8,930 nt of DNA, taken from contig JBJKSB010000109.1 in the NCBI GenBank assembly GCA_046704385.1, positions 1 through 8,930 of the forward strand. The letters run 5' to 3'. Every line of letters starts with the position of its first letter. The stretch's first letter is position 1. The position numbers were made by a program, and so were the translations under genes. Below the pieces are notes generated by a model. It worked only from the letters and a program-made list of their open reading frames with translations. It ran no database searches and was not told the DNA's origin. Of this stretch, positions 1 through 5,880 are shown one piece after another. The stretch is from GH45 sp046704385. Lineage in GTDB: Bacteria > Bacteroidota > Bacteroidia > Bacteroidales > SZUA-534.

Positions 1-129
1 TTTTATCTATCCGATGACTAAAGCTAATGCAGCAGATGGAGCTTTTTCCATAAAGGTATTTCTTATCTCAATGTTTTCATACTTGTTGTTTATTTACTTT
101 TGCAAACTAACGATCCGATGAGTTTTATG
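1..129. other. Region downstream of the radical SAM gene, no supported gene
   Basis: The only notable element is the palindrome TTTGCAAA at 99-106. It overlaps TACTTTTG on the plus strand (95-102, an exact TAnnTTTG match) and TTAGTTTG on the minus strand (one mismatch). A minus-strand promoter here would serve a gene outside the window. No terminator hairpin for the radical SAM gene was recognised. Confidence 0.3.
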
Positions 130-1185
130 TTACTTATTTCCAATTTTCTGATTATGACAAACCAAAACATTTTTCCTACCTCCATGCCAGTTATGAAATC
201 CATTTCCCTGGCAATTCCTATAATCGATACAAGACTCACATTGCCCGATTTTTGTCCATGACCTATCTCTAAAGGGTTGAAACCTGTTTTGCCAGACTTC
301 AAAAAAATCATTATGGTAAATATTCCCCTGTGAAAACGATCGGTCGATATTCGGACAGGCTGAAATGGAACCATCGATTAAAACCGATCCGATATTAATT
401 CCTGCACGGCAGAAAAAATAACCGTCTCTTACTAAGGATTCGTATCGGCCTACATAACCTTCACAGCTAAACATGACATCAATTTTTCCGTTTTTTCGCT
501 GTTCGGCTATAAAATCCATTAATGCAACAAATTGCTCATCGGTTAAGTGCAAATCAGATTGATCAACTGCCCTGCCAATCGGGACAATGGTAAACAACCT
601 CCAGGCTTTTACTTTTTTCGAAACAAGCAAATCTTTTATGGGGCCTAATTCCTTAATATTCTTTTTATTTACACAGGTTACCACATCAAAATTCAGACGG
701 CCTGACCCGGCTGCCAATTCTATAGCATTTAGCACTTTATTAAAGCTTGTCTGGTTATTTCTTAGCCAGTTATGAGATTCTTCAAGCCCGTCCAAACTTA
801 TTGTTAATGCACCCAATCCGGCGTTTAGTAAGGAATTATGCCGATGTTTGTCGTATAAATATCCGTTGGTGACCATCGACCATCTGAATCCTCTATTTCT
901 CAACTCCCTTCCACACAATTCGAGGTCTTTTCTCAGAAGAGGTTCTCCCCCTGTAAAAACCACAGTAAAATTTTTAGCCGGATTTTTAATGGAATCAATC
1001 GCCTTTAAAAAATCCTCCGAAGGCATGTCAGTAAAGGAACTATCCGACGAACAATCGCTGCCACAATGCAAACAATTCAAATTGCACCGGGTGGTACATT
1101 CCCAGAACAGGTAACTCAGTTCATGAAGTTTTACTTCTGATTGTTTGAATTTTCGAAAAGCATATTTTTTGAGTGACGAAATCAT
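130..1185 (-). CDS. Radical SAM/SPASM enzyme of a lipoprotein-associated pair
   Basis: 351 residues, apparently complete. The radical SAM cluster motif CX3CX2C is C34-C38-C41, inside a cysteine-rich stretch that also has C30 and C45. GGEP at 79-82 is the usual SAM-contacting motif. The C-terminal third reads as a SPASM auxiliary-cluster domain: C259, then G272-x4-C277, then C316-x2-C319-x5-C325 and a final C343. The cysteine expected four residues after C325 is G329, so six of the seven canonical SPASM cysteines are visible. The family uses a [4Fe-4S] cluster to cleave SAM and usually modifies peptides or proteins; the enzyme is expected in the cytoplasm. The ATG follows the TAA of the upstream lipoprotein gene with no gap, so translation is probably coupled. 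From memory, the sequence and neighbour fit the Bacteroidota rSAM/lipoprotein system (TIGR04133 type). The radical SAM and SPASM calls are firm; the subfamily is likely; the substrate is inference. Confidence 0.93.
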   Translation of the reverse strand: MISSLKKYAFRKFKQSEVKLHELSYLFWECTTRCNLNCLHCGSDCSSDSSFTDMPSEDFLKAIDSIKNPAKNFTVVFTGGEPLLRKDLELCGRELRNRGFRWSMVTNGYLYDKHRHNSLLNAGLGALTISLDGLEESHNWLRNNQTSFNKVLNAIELAAGSGRLNFDVVTCVNKKNIKELGPIKDLLVSKKVKAWRLFTIVPIGRAVDQSDLHLTDEQFVALMDFIAEQRKNGKIDVMFSCEGYVGRYESLVRDGYFFCRAGINIGSVLIDGSISACPNIDRSFSQGNIYHNDFFEVWQNRFQPFRDRSWTKIGQCESCIDYRNCQGNGFHNWHGGRKNVLVCHNQKIGNK

Positions 1186-1551
1186 TTATTTTTCTTTCAT
1201 CACTATATCCAGATGAATACTTTCGGATGAGGGACTTATCATAGTGTCCTTATCGAAAAACAGGCCATTTTGATCAGCATCAATATCCTGGAATTGAAGC
1301 AAGACCTGATCATACTTTTCTGTATAAAATGAAAATGCACCAATTTCATTCGTTATATCGTATTGTCCCAGGTTTGCCACCGTAACTTTAATCCCCTGGA
1401 TAGGCATACCGGATGATTCCGATTTTACCTGCCCCTCAATTAACAAATCAAGTCCAAAATCACGTGGCGTTCCATAGCATGCCTGAAAAATGAATAATGC
1501 TGAAGTGAAACTTAATCCACCAATAATTTTCCTTACCAGTTTTCTTTTCAT
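1186..1551 (-). CDS. Small lipoprotein, putative partner of the radical SAM enzyme
   Basis: 121 residues. A positively charged N-terminus (MKRKLVRK) and hydrophobic stretch end in a lipobox, FQAC, with lipidated C25 followed by YGTP. The mature part (about 37-80) looks like a small carboxypeptidase-regulatory or Ig-like beta fold (EGQVKSESSGMPIQGIKVTV, then ITNEIGAFSF). Residues 89-100 form an acidic loop with D89, D91, D93, N95, G96 and D100, spaced like a calcium loop. From memory, radical-SAM-associated lipoproteins of Bacteroidota (TIGR04134 type) share the C-YGTP start and an acidic D-x-D-x-x-x-N-G region. The stop codon abuts the start of the radical SAM gene, strongly implying co-expression. 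The likely role is substrate or partner of that enzyme, at the outer or inner membrane. Function is unknown; a structural carboxypeptidase-like-domain lipoprotein cannot be excluded. Confidence 0.88.
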   Translation of the reverse strand: MKRKLVRKIIGGLSFTSALFIFQACYGTPRDFGLDLLIEGQVKSESSGMPIQGIKVTVANLGQYDITNEIGAFSFYTEKYDQVLLQFQDIDADQNGLFFDKDTMISPSSESIHLDIVMKEK

Positions 1552-1573
1552 AGCTGCAAAGTTTTAGTTATGA

Positions 1574-1601
1574 TGCCAATAACAGGTCACCGGTTGCCAA
1601 T
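1574..1601. repeat. Two 7-bp direct repeats 21 bp apart upstream of the lipoprotein-rSAM pair
   Basis: TGCCAAT occurs at 1574-1580 and again at 1595-1601, a start-to-start distance of 21 bp or two helical turns, within 50 bp upstream of the lipoprotein ATG. An ACCGGT palindrome lies between them. The arrangement could be two same-face protein-binding half sites, but chance recurrence in an intergenic spacer is possible. Confidence 0.35.
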
Positions 1602-1626
1602 TAATTTTGATAACCATAAAATTAAT
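1600..1626. repeat. AT-only 9-bp inverted repeat upstream of the lipoprotein-rSAM pair
   Basis: ATTAATTTT (1600-1608) and AAAATTAAT (1618-1626) are perfect reverse complements separated by 9 bases. It sits about 50-75 bp upstream of the lipoprotein start, in the 139-bp spacer after the methyltransferase. The stem is all A/T, so as an RNA hairpin it would be weak. It could be a weak terminator or a protein site. Confidence 0.35.
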
Positions 1627-1690
1627 ACTTTTGATATTATTGTTATCCTGAGTACTATAATTTTTGGACGTGACTATGCTTAAATACAAG

Positions 1691-2344
1691 CTATTTTTTC
1701 AGATATACAGAAAAACCCATTTCGGTGATCTGTATTTCATAGTCTTTAAATTCGGTTTGTGAAATAAAGGTCTGCAATTCTTCCCGGCTAAAAGCACCGC
1801 TCCTTTGGATGGCACCGGCTATATATCCTCCAAATCCTTTTAATCCCATTTTTTCGGCCACTTTTTTTGTTGCTTTCAGGCTTGCTTTTCGATTCAAATC
1901 CATGATCAAAGCAGTACTTCCCGGTTTTAACACCCGGTACATCTCCTGCAAGGCACGAACAGGCTCTTTAAAATTTTTAAACGCAAGTACACAAATTATA
2001 AAATCGAATACACCATCGCGAAAAGGCATTTCCGCCACATTTCCCTGAATAAAGTCAGCCACCACTCCTGCTTCCAGTGCATTATTGGTACCTATTTCAA
2101 CAAGATCGCTACTAATATCCATTCCTGTTATTTTAAACTTTCCAAGCCTGGCCAGTTCTATGGAAAGATAACCGGCACCGGGTGCTACCTCAAGGATATT
2201 ATCGCCCTGTTTAAGATGCCGGGCCACCTCAATGGCCTGTTCCTTCATTTCATCTATTCGGTGTTCGCGGGTTAACCTGTCGTACATTATGGCTTGCTTG
2301 CCTTCAATTCCCAGGTCTTTGAAATGTTTGAACAATCGCATCAT
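1691..2344 (-). CDS. Class I SAM-dependent methyltransferase (UbiE-like fold)
   Basis: 217 residues. Motif I is EVAPGAGYL at 52-60, with the SAM-ribose acidic residue D76 in ITGMDIS. Motif II/III features follow: a GNVAEMPF segment at 101-108, FDFIICVLAFKNF at 113-125, and VLKPGS at 138-143. This is a typical Methyltransf_11/25-type domain for small-molecule methylation, probably cytosolic; no membrane segment is visible. The substrate cannot be told from sequence. Two consecutive ATG codons open the frame (2344 and 2341), and either could be used. It lies downstream of the nitroreductase gene with a 162-bp gap, so it may have its own promoter. It resembles quinone or metabolite methyltransferases only at fold level, so no gene symbol is justified. 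Confidence 0.9.
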   Translation of the reverse strand: MMRLFKHFKDLGIEGKQAIMYDRLTREHRIDEMKEQAIEVARHLKQGDNILEVAPGAGYLSIELARLGKFKITGMDISSDLVEIGTNNALEAGVVADFIQGNVAEMPFRDGVFDFIICVLAFKNFKEPVRALQEMYRVLKPGSTALIMDLNRKASLKATKKVAEKMGLKGFGGYIAGAIQRSGAFSREELQTFISQTEFKDYEIQITEMGFSVYLKK

Positions 2345-2506
2345 ATTGCATAAGTTTTATAATATCAATTTTCAAGATAAGCCGATTTGCCTACTATGAA
2401 AAATATTCATCGGTTATTGATAAGTATACGATTGTTAGTTGTGGAAAAAAGTCGGTAAAATGATTGGCTAATATTTTTCTGATAAGCCATAGCGACATGT
2501 ACTTAT
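2345..2506. other. Intergenic spacer between nitroreductase and methyltransferase
   Basis: 162 bp without a supported gene. GATAAGCC occurs twice (2376-2383 and 2481-2488), and a weak imperfect stem, TGGCT/AGCCA, spans 2465-2489. No clean -7 box or terminator with a U-tract was found, so I do not assign a regulatory role. Confidence 0.4.
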
Positions 2507-3148
2507 TCACTCCTCTTCATACCCAATGGTTTGTCCCAAAAGTGCCTTTTGATCAGGATTTAAATTGAGCTTTTTGTGAAGCTCAGTTTTATCGCAATTG
2601 TGAATCCATGAAGCTAATCCCAACGCAGAAGCTGCGAGGTAAACGTTTTGGGCAATCAGGCCGGTATCGACAAAATAATAGGACTTCTGTATCTCAGGGT
2701 CGTAAAGCCCCGGTTCCGGAAATCCTGCATGGTTGAATTGTTCGAGATCGACAACATAAATTAATCTAACAGGAGCATGGGCACCGGCACCTGCCTGACC
2801 TCTGCCAATAGCTAAAACACGGATATCGCCTGCTGCAACCGGAGTTAGTCTGTGCAAATCCGGTTCATACAAATAAGTCCCTTCAGCCATGGACACATAA
2901 ATGCATATTTCTTGTGAGTTACTCGCCGATGCTGCTGTTCTGCCCGGCCCTCCAAAAGGCCCGTTCTCGCGGTTTACTCCCTGAGCAGCCCAAAGGATAT
3001 CGGACAAAAGCTGTAGCGGGATGGGTTTATCGCTGATTTCACGACTGGTTTTTCTCTTTTTCAGTGCTTCTAAAACCGTTGTGCCATGTTCAAAAGCCGG
3101 TTCTGGTAGCTCAATGGGCTGTAGTCCTTTTGTTTTACTGTTTGTCAT
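2507..3148 (-). CDS. SagB-type nitroreductase-family flavoprotein
   Basis: 213 residues. The N-terminal block LEALKKRKTSREISDKPI (26-43) holds the basic FMN-phosphate residues typical of the nitroreductase fold. L47-L48-S49-D50-ILWAAQG follows, then the R70-to-Q79 segment with ASASNSQE. The second half has a ligand-facing region, SYYFVDTGLIAQNVYLAASALGLAS (156-180), and a closing IGYEEE. This pattern matches SagB/ThcOx-like dehydrogenases, which use FMN in oxidation of azoline rings or in poorly defined redox roles. No cyclodehydratase (YcaO) or precursor peptide is nearby, so an azole-peptide pathway is not supported. No signal peptide is seen, so it is likely cytosolic. It starts 27 bp after the broken dehydrogenase gene and may have been co-transcribed with it. 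Confidence 0.88.
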   Translation of the reverse strand: MTNSKTKGLQPIELPEPAFEHGTTVLEALKKRKTSREISDKPIPLQLLSDILWAAQGVNRENGPFGGPGRTAASASNSQEICIYVSMAEGTYLYEPDLHRLTPVAAGDIRVLAIGRGQAGAGAHAPVRLIYVVDLEQFNHAGFPEPGLYDPEIQKSYYFVDTGLIAQNVYLAASALGLASWIHNCDKTELHKKLNLNPDQKALLGQTIGYEEE

Positions 3149-3175
3149 ATTACCAAATTCTATGGTTCATTTAAA

Positions 3176-3579
3176 TTACCACGACGGATTGAGCAAACGT
3201 CCTTCCGATTCACCTCTGGGCGCAGTCATTACATGCTCTCCTTCCCCATGGAAGATTATTTCGTCATCGTATTCTAGTCCCCGGATAACTGTTGGTATAT
3301 ATTCCGAAAGACTGATTCCCCTGAATTTAAGATTATTGGCATCGCGACCTGCTTTGTTCAGGTCGGTGTCGACCATGGGCGGAACAATTTCAATAACACG
3401 TACCGGTGTATCTTTAAGTTGCTGCCGAAGTACCAAAGAATATGTGTGGATGGCAGCTTTTCTTTATTTCGTCCACATACAATTACTTTGCTTTTTACAT
3501 TATAAAAAGCTTCGGCCAAGCCTAGCCCGATACCACCGGTTCCCCCGGTCACAAGCACCGTTCTGTTTGAAAGTTTCAT
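3176..3579 (-). pseudogene. Short-chain dehydrogenase/reductase broken by an internal deletion and frame change
   Basis: The 5' part starts at 3579 with an intact Rossmann opening: TGGTGGIG at residues 11-18, and VIVCGRNKEKL to about residue 42. The frame then runs into unrelated sequence. The 3' part lies in another frame: from about 3460 the codons read K-A-A-I-H-T-Y-S-L-V-L-R-Q-Q-L, continuing to TAA at 3176-3178 and ending PSW. That second stretch is the region just after the catalytic YxxxK in classical SDRs. The central segment holding NNAG, the catalytic Ser and YxxxK is missing: roughly 110 residues, judged against the usual 245-250. The join falls near 3452-3461 at AAAGCTGCC, where both frames share a few bases, as in a microhomology-mediated deletion. 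The product cannot be a working SDR. A sequencing error cannot explain this, because coding sequence is absent, not merely frame-shifted. Confidence 0.85.
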
Positions 3580-3646
3580 AGAATTTTCTTTAAAATTTTA
3601 AATAACTCCCTGATAAGATTATTAAAAGGTAAATTTATATTCTTCA

Positions 3647-4123
3647 TTAAAAAGCAAAACCAAGGCTTATATATGCAGCTTCCGGCCAACCTCCTCCGGT
3701 TCGGAAAACAAAATGACCACCGGGTTTTTGATACCGGTAGCCAATATTAGCCGCAGGCCATATTTTGAAGTCCCTGTTTATAGCAATATCAGGCATAATT
3801 TCAATACTCAGTCCAGCACCGTATTCAAGGTGTTTTGACTCGCTTCCCCTTATTGCATCGATCATGATAGCACCTACCGGTCCTTCGAATTCAAATATGC
3901 GAACACCATATCCTCCTATGCCCCTTAATACCAATCTTCTGTTATTTTCAAATGCTTTTATTTCACGTTCGTAACACAAGGTTAGCGAATAAACTAATCC
4001 GGCTGTTGTGTAAACTGCATTTTTCTTAAGCTCTGCTTCCTGACCATATAATGAGCTGTAAATTATACTAAATACCAGAAAAAGAAATATGGATTTGGTC
4101 AGATATTTAAATGGTTTTTTCAT
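3647..4123 (-). CDS. Small secreted protein, outer-membrane-barrel-like
   Basis: 158 residues when started at the ATG at 4123, whose product MKKPFKYLTKSIFLFLVFS is a clear signal peptide with probable cleavage after SSLYG. An upstream in-frame ATG at 4165 would add 14 residues that spoil the signal, and a -7-like box lies between the two, so I prefer 4123. The mature part alternates short aromatic/hydrophobic strands and polar turns (LVYSLTLCYEREI, LEYGAGLSIEI, AANIGYRYQKPGGHFVFRTGGG). It ends in YISLGFAF, with a terminal Phe as in beta-barrel outer-membrane proteins. It is short for a full barrel, perhaps 8 strands. I recognise it as a Bacteroidota hypothetical family, not a named one. It follows the methyltransferase-like gene by 83 bp. 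Confidence 0.75.
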   Translation of the reverse strand: MKKPFKYLTKSIFLFLVFSIIYSSLYGQEAELKKNAVYTTAGLVYSLTLCYEREIKAFENNRRLVLRGIGGYGVRIFEFEGPVGAIMIDAIRGSESKHLEYGAGLSIEIMPDIAINRDFKIWPAANIGYRYQKPGGHFVFRTGGGWPEAAYISLGFAF

Positions 4124-4142
4124 TATTCGGAACAGGTTTAGG

Positions 4143-4150
4143 TAAATATA
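4143..4150 (-). promoter_or_regulatory. Possible -7 promoter box for the secreted protein gene
   Basis: On the minus strand the sequence is TATATTTA, seven of eight positions of the Bacteroidota TAnnTTTG -7 consensus, about 20 bp upstream of the preferred ATG at 4123. It lies downstream of the alternative ATG at 4165, which supports the shorter start. No convincing -33 TTTG element was found. Confidence 0.3.
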
Positions 4151-4206
4151 CAAGGTTCTGATCATAAATAATAAAATTCCCCGATAAAACTATATTTATT
4201 TGAGAA

Positions 4207-4863
4207 TTATGGTTTTACCACAAATATTTTCCCGGTTCTCATAACCGTTAGTAATTCAACATTACTAAATACTTTCTCATATGTTTTTTTAAGAGGTGTA
4301 ATCTGCTCCCTTATTTTTTGAGTGTAAATTACTTTATTGAAAATCAGAACTCCTTCAGAACTTAGTGCTTTTTTTAATTTGAGTAAGAATTGTTCCGTTT
4401 CCAGTTCACCGGGAACTATGGTGTCAATAAAGGCATCAATAATAACCAGATCGTATTTTTCTTTATTATTTTCAAAAAACCGGTTGGCACTTTCGTGAAT
4501 TATGGTAACATTTTTCAGGTTGTTGGTTTGAAAATATTTATCCCCGAGTTCCAGTACTTTTTCATCAATCTCGACTCCGGTAATGGCACACCCGGCTTTG
4601 TACTGATTAATAATAGATGCAATGCTGCCGGTTCCAAATCCAAGAATAAGTACCTGGTTTATTTTACTCCAGTCTAACTCCAGTTTTCGGAATACCTTCC
4701 TGAACAAGGTGTGGAGTGTCCCGAAAGAATAATTGGTATTGGCACTGTTCAGCATATATTTGCCGTTATAAAGCATAACCTCTAAAACGGGATTGCATGA
4801 ACTGTCAGTTTTTTCAACAGTTATTGGGAATACATAACTTAAAATATGCCTGAACTTATTCAT
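4207..4863 (-). CDS. Spermidine-synthase-like methyltransferase-fold protein
   Basis: 218 residues, lacking most of the N-terminal beta domain seen in true spermidine synthases of about 280-300. Residues 27-50 (LEVMLYNGKYMLNSANTNYSFG) correspond to the family's DG-x-x-Q...YHE region. Here YHE is replaced by YSFG. Motif I is ILGFGTGS (73-80) instead of GGGDG, the acidic ribose-binding residue is E98 in GVEID, and DLVIIDAF follows at 138-145. Loss of the gatekeeping Asp of motif I and of YHE argues against polyamine synthesis. It is better described as a SpeE-like, SAM-binding protein of unknown substrate. No membrane segment is visible. Its start lies 75 bp after the subtilase-like gene, behind a -7-like box and an 18-bp palindrome, so it may be independently regulated. 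Confidence 0.82.
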   Translation of the reverse strand: MNKFRHILSYVFPITVEKTDSSCNPVLEVMLYNGKYMLNSANTNYSFGTLHTLFRKVFRKLELDWSKINQVLILGFGTGSIASIINQYKAGCAITGVEIDEKVLELGDKYFQTNNLKNVTIIHESANRFFENNKEKYDLVIIDAFIDTIVPGELETEQFLLKLKKALSSEGVLIFNKVIYTQKIREQITPLKKTYEKVFSNVELLTVMRTGKIFVVKP

Positions 4864-4886
4864 TACAGAAACTACTAATTTTGTAC

Positions 4887-4904
4887 TATCGCGTTAACAC
4901 GATA
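4887..4904. promoter_or_regulatory. 18-bp palindrome just downstream of a -7 box (operator or 5' hairpin)
   Basis: TATCGCGTTAACACGATA is palindromic at 16 of 18 positions around a GTTAAC core. Its edge is 2 bp from the minus-strand -7-like box, so it would cover the expected transcription start of the SpeE-like gene. On the transcribed strand the single imperfect pair becomes a U-G wobble, so it could also fold as a seven-pair hairpin with a UUAA loop. No U-run follows, so a terminator is unlikely. Confidence 0.5.
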
Positions 4905-4906
4905 AC

Positions 4907-4914
4907 CAAAAGTA
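4907..4914 (-). promoter_or_regulatory. -7 promoter box upstream of the SpeE-like gene
   Basis: The minus strand reads TACTTTTG, an exact match to the Bacteroidota primary-sigma -7 consensus TAnnTTTG, 43 bp upstream of the ATG at 4863. A -33 TTTG at the usual spacing is not evident, so the call rests on the -7 element and its position. Confidence 0.4.
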
Positions 4915-4938
4915 ATTATTGTACCCCAATAGACATAA

Positions 4939-5865
4939 TTAATTTTGTGGTTCATTCATATTTATTGCTTTCTTTATTGCACTTACTGCATCTACAACAT
5001 GCTCAACTTTATAATTATTGTAAGTCAGTTCTCTGCTTGTCGCAACAAGAATTTCTTTTATCATATGGTTTGTCAATTCACTATTTTTTTCTTTCATCAT
5101 AGCAACAATACCGGCTAAAACCGGAGGCATTGAGGAAAAAGAAAAATATGGCATATCGCCCCTGTCAGCATATTCCCTGCCATTATTAATATAATTTTCG
5201 TAATTCTGTATCAGGAGCAGATTATAATCATAATGGTAAATATTCACATCGCTTTCCCTGGCGTATCCTTCCGAACTTTTTGGAAAAAACCCATAAGGAA
5301 GCAGGTTTTCAGCCAAATCGTAGTGAAGAAAAATTATGGTAATGTTATTCTGTACTGCTTTCAATACTTCAGCATCAATCTCTGCCCGGTCTTCCTGCCG
5401 GAATTGTTCTGCCGAGTAAGTAAGAATATCAATTTTATTTTCAATGGCCCAATCAATTGCCTTAATGATGGCCACTTTTTCCGTTTTTTGATCACTACAT
5501 CTTGCGTTAAGCGCAAAAATATTTGCATCAGGAGCGATCTCCTTAAGGGTTGTTGCCATCCATAAGCCATGTTCTCCCACATTCTCAAAGTCCGAATTAT
5601 TTCCTGTAAAATCTATCCCTCCCGAATATAATTTTTTATGTTCTGAATACGCAAAATACTTATCTATAATACCAACTTTTATTCCTTTACCAGTAGCATA
5701 ATTGTGAGCCTCGTTTATATGATGATAATAATCGTAAGTGGGTCTGGTATTGGCATCAGGAAAATTTATAAACCATAATTGGTTTTTACCGGGTTTTACG
5801 TTAAAAAATACCGATATCATCAACAAGACGATAATAGCAATCATAAAAATCTTAGTCTTTTTCAT
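4939..5865 (-). CDS. Divergent subtilase-like (S8) protein, membrane-anchored or secreted
   Basis: 308 residues from the ATG at 5865, chosen because AGGAGG lies 7 bases upstream and because the longer frame (ATG at 5904) adds 13 residues before a proper signal/anchor (MKKTKIFMIAIIVLLMISVF). S8 features appear in order. D68 is in KVGIIDKY. H99 is in GEHGLWMAT, matching HGTHVAG with catalytic His first. S245 is in FSFSSMPPVLAG, matching GTSMAAPHVAG. Asp-His spacing is 31 residues and His-Ser 146, close to subtilisin. The oxyanion Asn motif (AAGN) seems replaced by FLHYD around 179-183, and the Ser motif is shortened, so activity is uncertain. There is no I9-type propeptide. It could be a specialised processing protease or a degenerate, substrate-binding relative. 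The gene is preceded by a 225-bp spacer and followed by the SpeE-like gene. Confidence 0.8.
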   Translation of the reverse strand: MKKTKIFMIAIIVLLMISVFFNVKPGKNQLWFINFPDANTRPTYDYYHHINEAHNYATGKGIKVGIIDKYFAYSEHKKLYSGGIDFTGNNSDFENVGEHGLWMATTLKEIAPDANIFALNARCSDQKTEKVAIIKAIDWAIENKIDILTYSAEQFRQEDRAEIDAEVLKAVQNNITIIFLHYDLAENLLPYGFFPKSSEGYARESDVNIYHYDYNLLLIQNYENYINNGREYADRGDMPYFSFSSMPPVLAGIVAMMKEKNSELTNHMIKEILVATSRELTYNNYKVEHVVDAVSAIKKAINMNEPQN

Positions 5866-5870
5866 AATTA

Positions 5871-5880
5871 TTCCTCCTAT
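5871..5880 (-). promoter_or_regulatory. Strong Shine-Dalgarno of the subtilase-like gene
   Basis: The minus strand reads ATAGGAGGAA followed by TAATT and the ATG at 5865; AGGAGG occupies 5878-5873, 7 bases from the start codon. This decides the start. Such a perfect ribosome binding site stands out because the other genes here have only A-rich leaders, as is usual in Bacteroidota. Confidence 0.75.

Noticed and set aside
7..51. Minus-strand 14-codon frame (MEKAPSAALALVIG) downstream of the radical SAM gene, considered as a peptide substrate
   Set aside because: Too short, no convincing ribosome binding site, no cysteine or leader features; the adjacent lipoprotein is a far better partner.
95..102. 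Exact TAnnTTTG on the plus strand
   Set aside because: No plus-strand gene follows and no -33 element is at the right distance; it would only fire antisense into the 3' end of the radical SAM gene.
1554..1566. TAAAACTTTG on the minus strand just before the lipoprotein start, as a -7 box
   Set aside because: The spacing between TA and TTTG is four rather than two bases, and the start site would fall almost on the ATG.
2507..3148. Azole-peptide (TOMM) biosynthesis locus suggested by the SagB-like protein
   Set aside because: No YcaO, E1-like partner or precursor peptide in the window; stand-alone SagB-like nitroreductases are common.
3021..3581. Long plus-strand open frame (186 codons) across the nitroreductase and dehydrogenase genes
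   Set aside because: It is antisense to two recognisable genes, and its product shows no domain, signal or compositional sense.
4123..4165. Longer start (ATG at 4165) for the small secreted protein
   Set aside because: It puts 14 extra residues before a clean signal peptide, and a -7-like box lies between the two ATGs.
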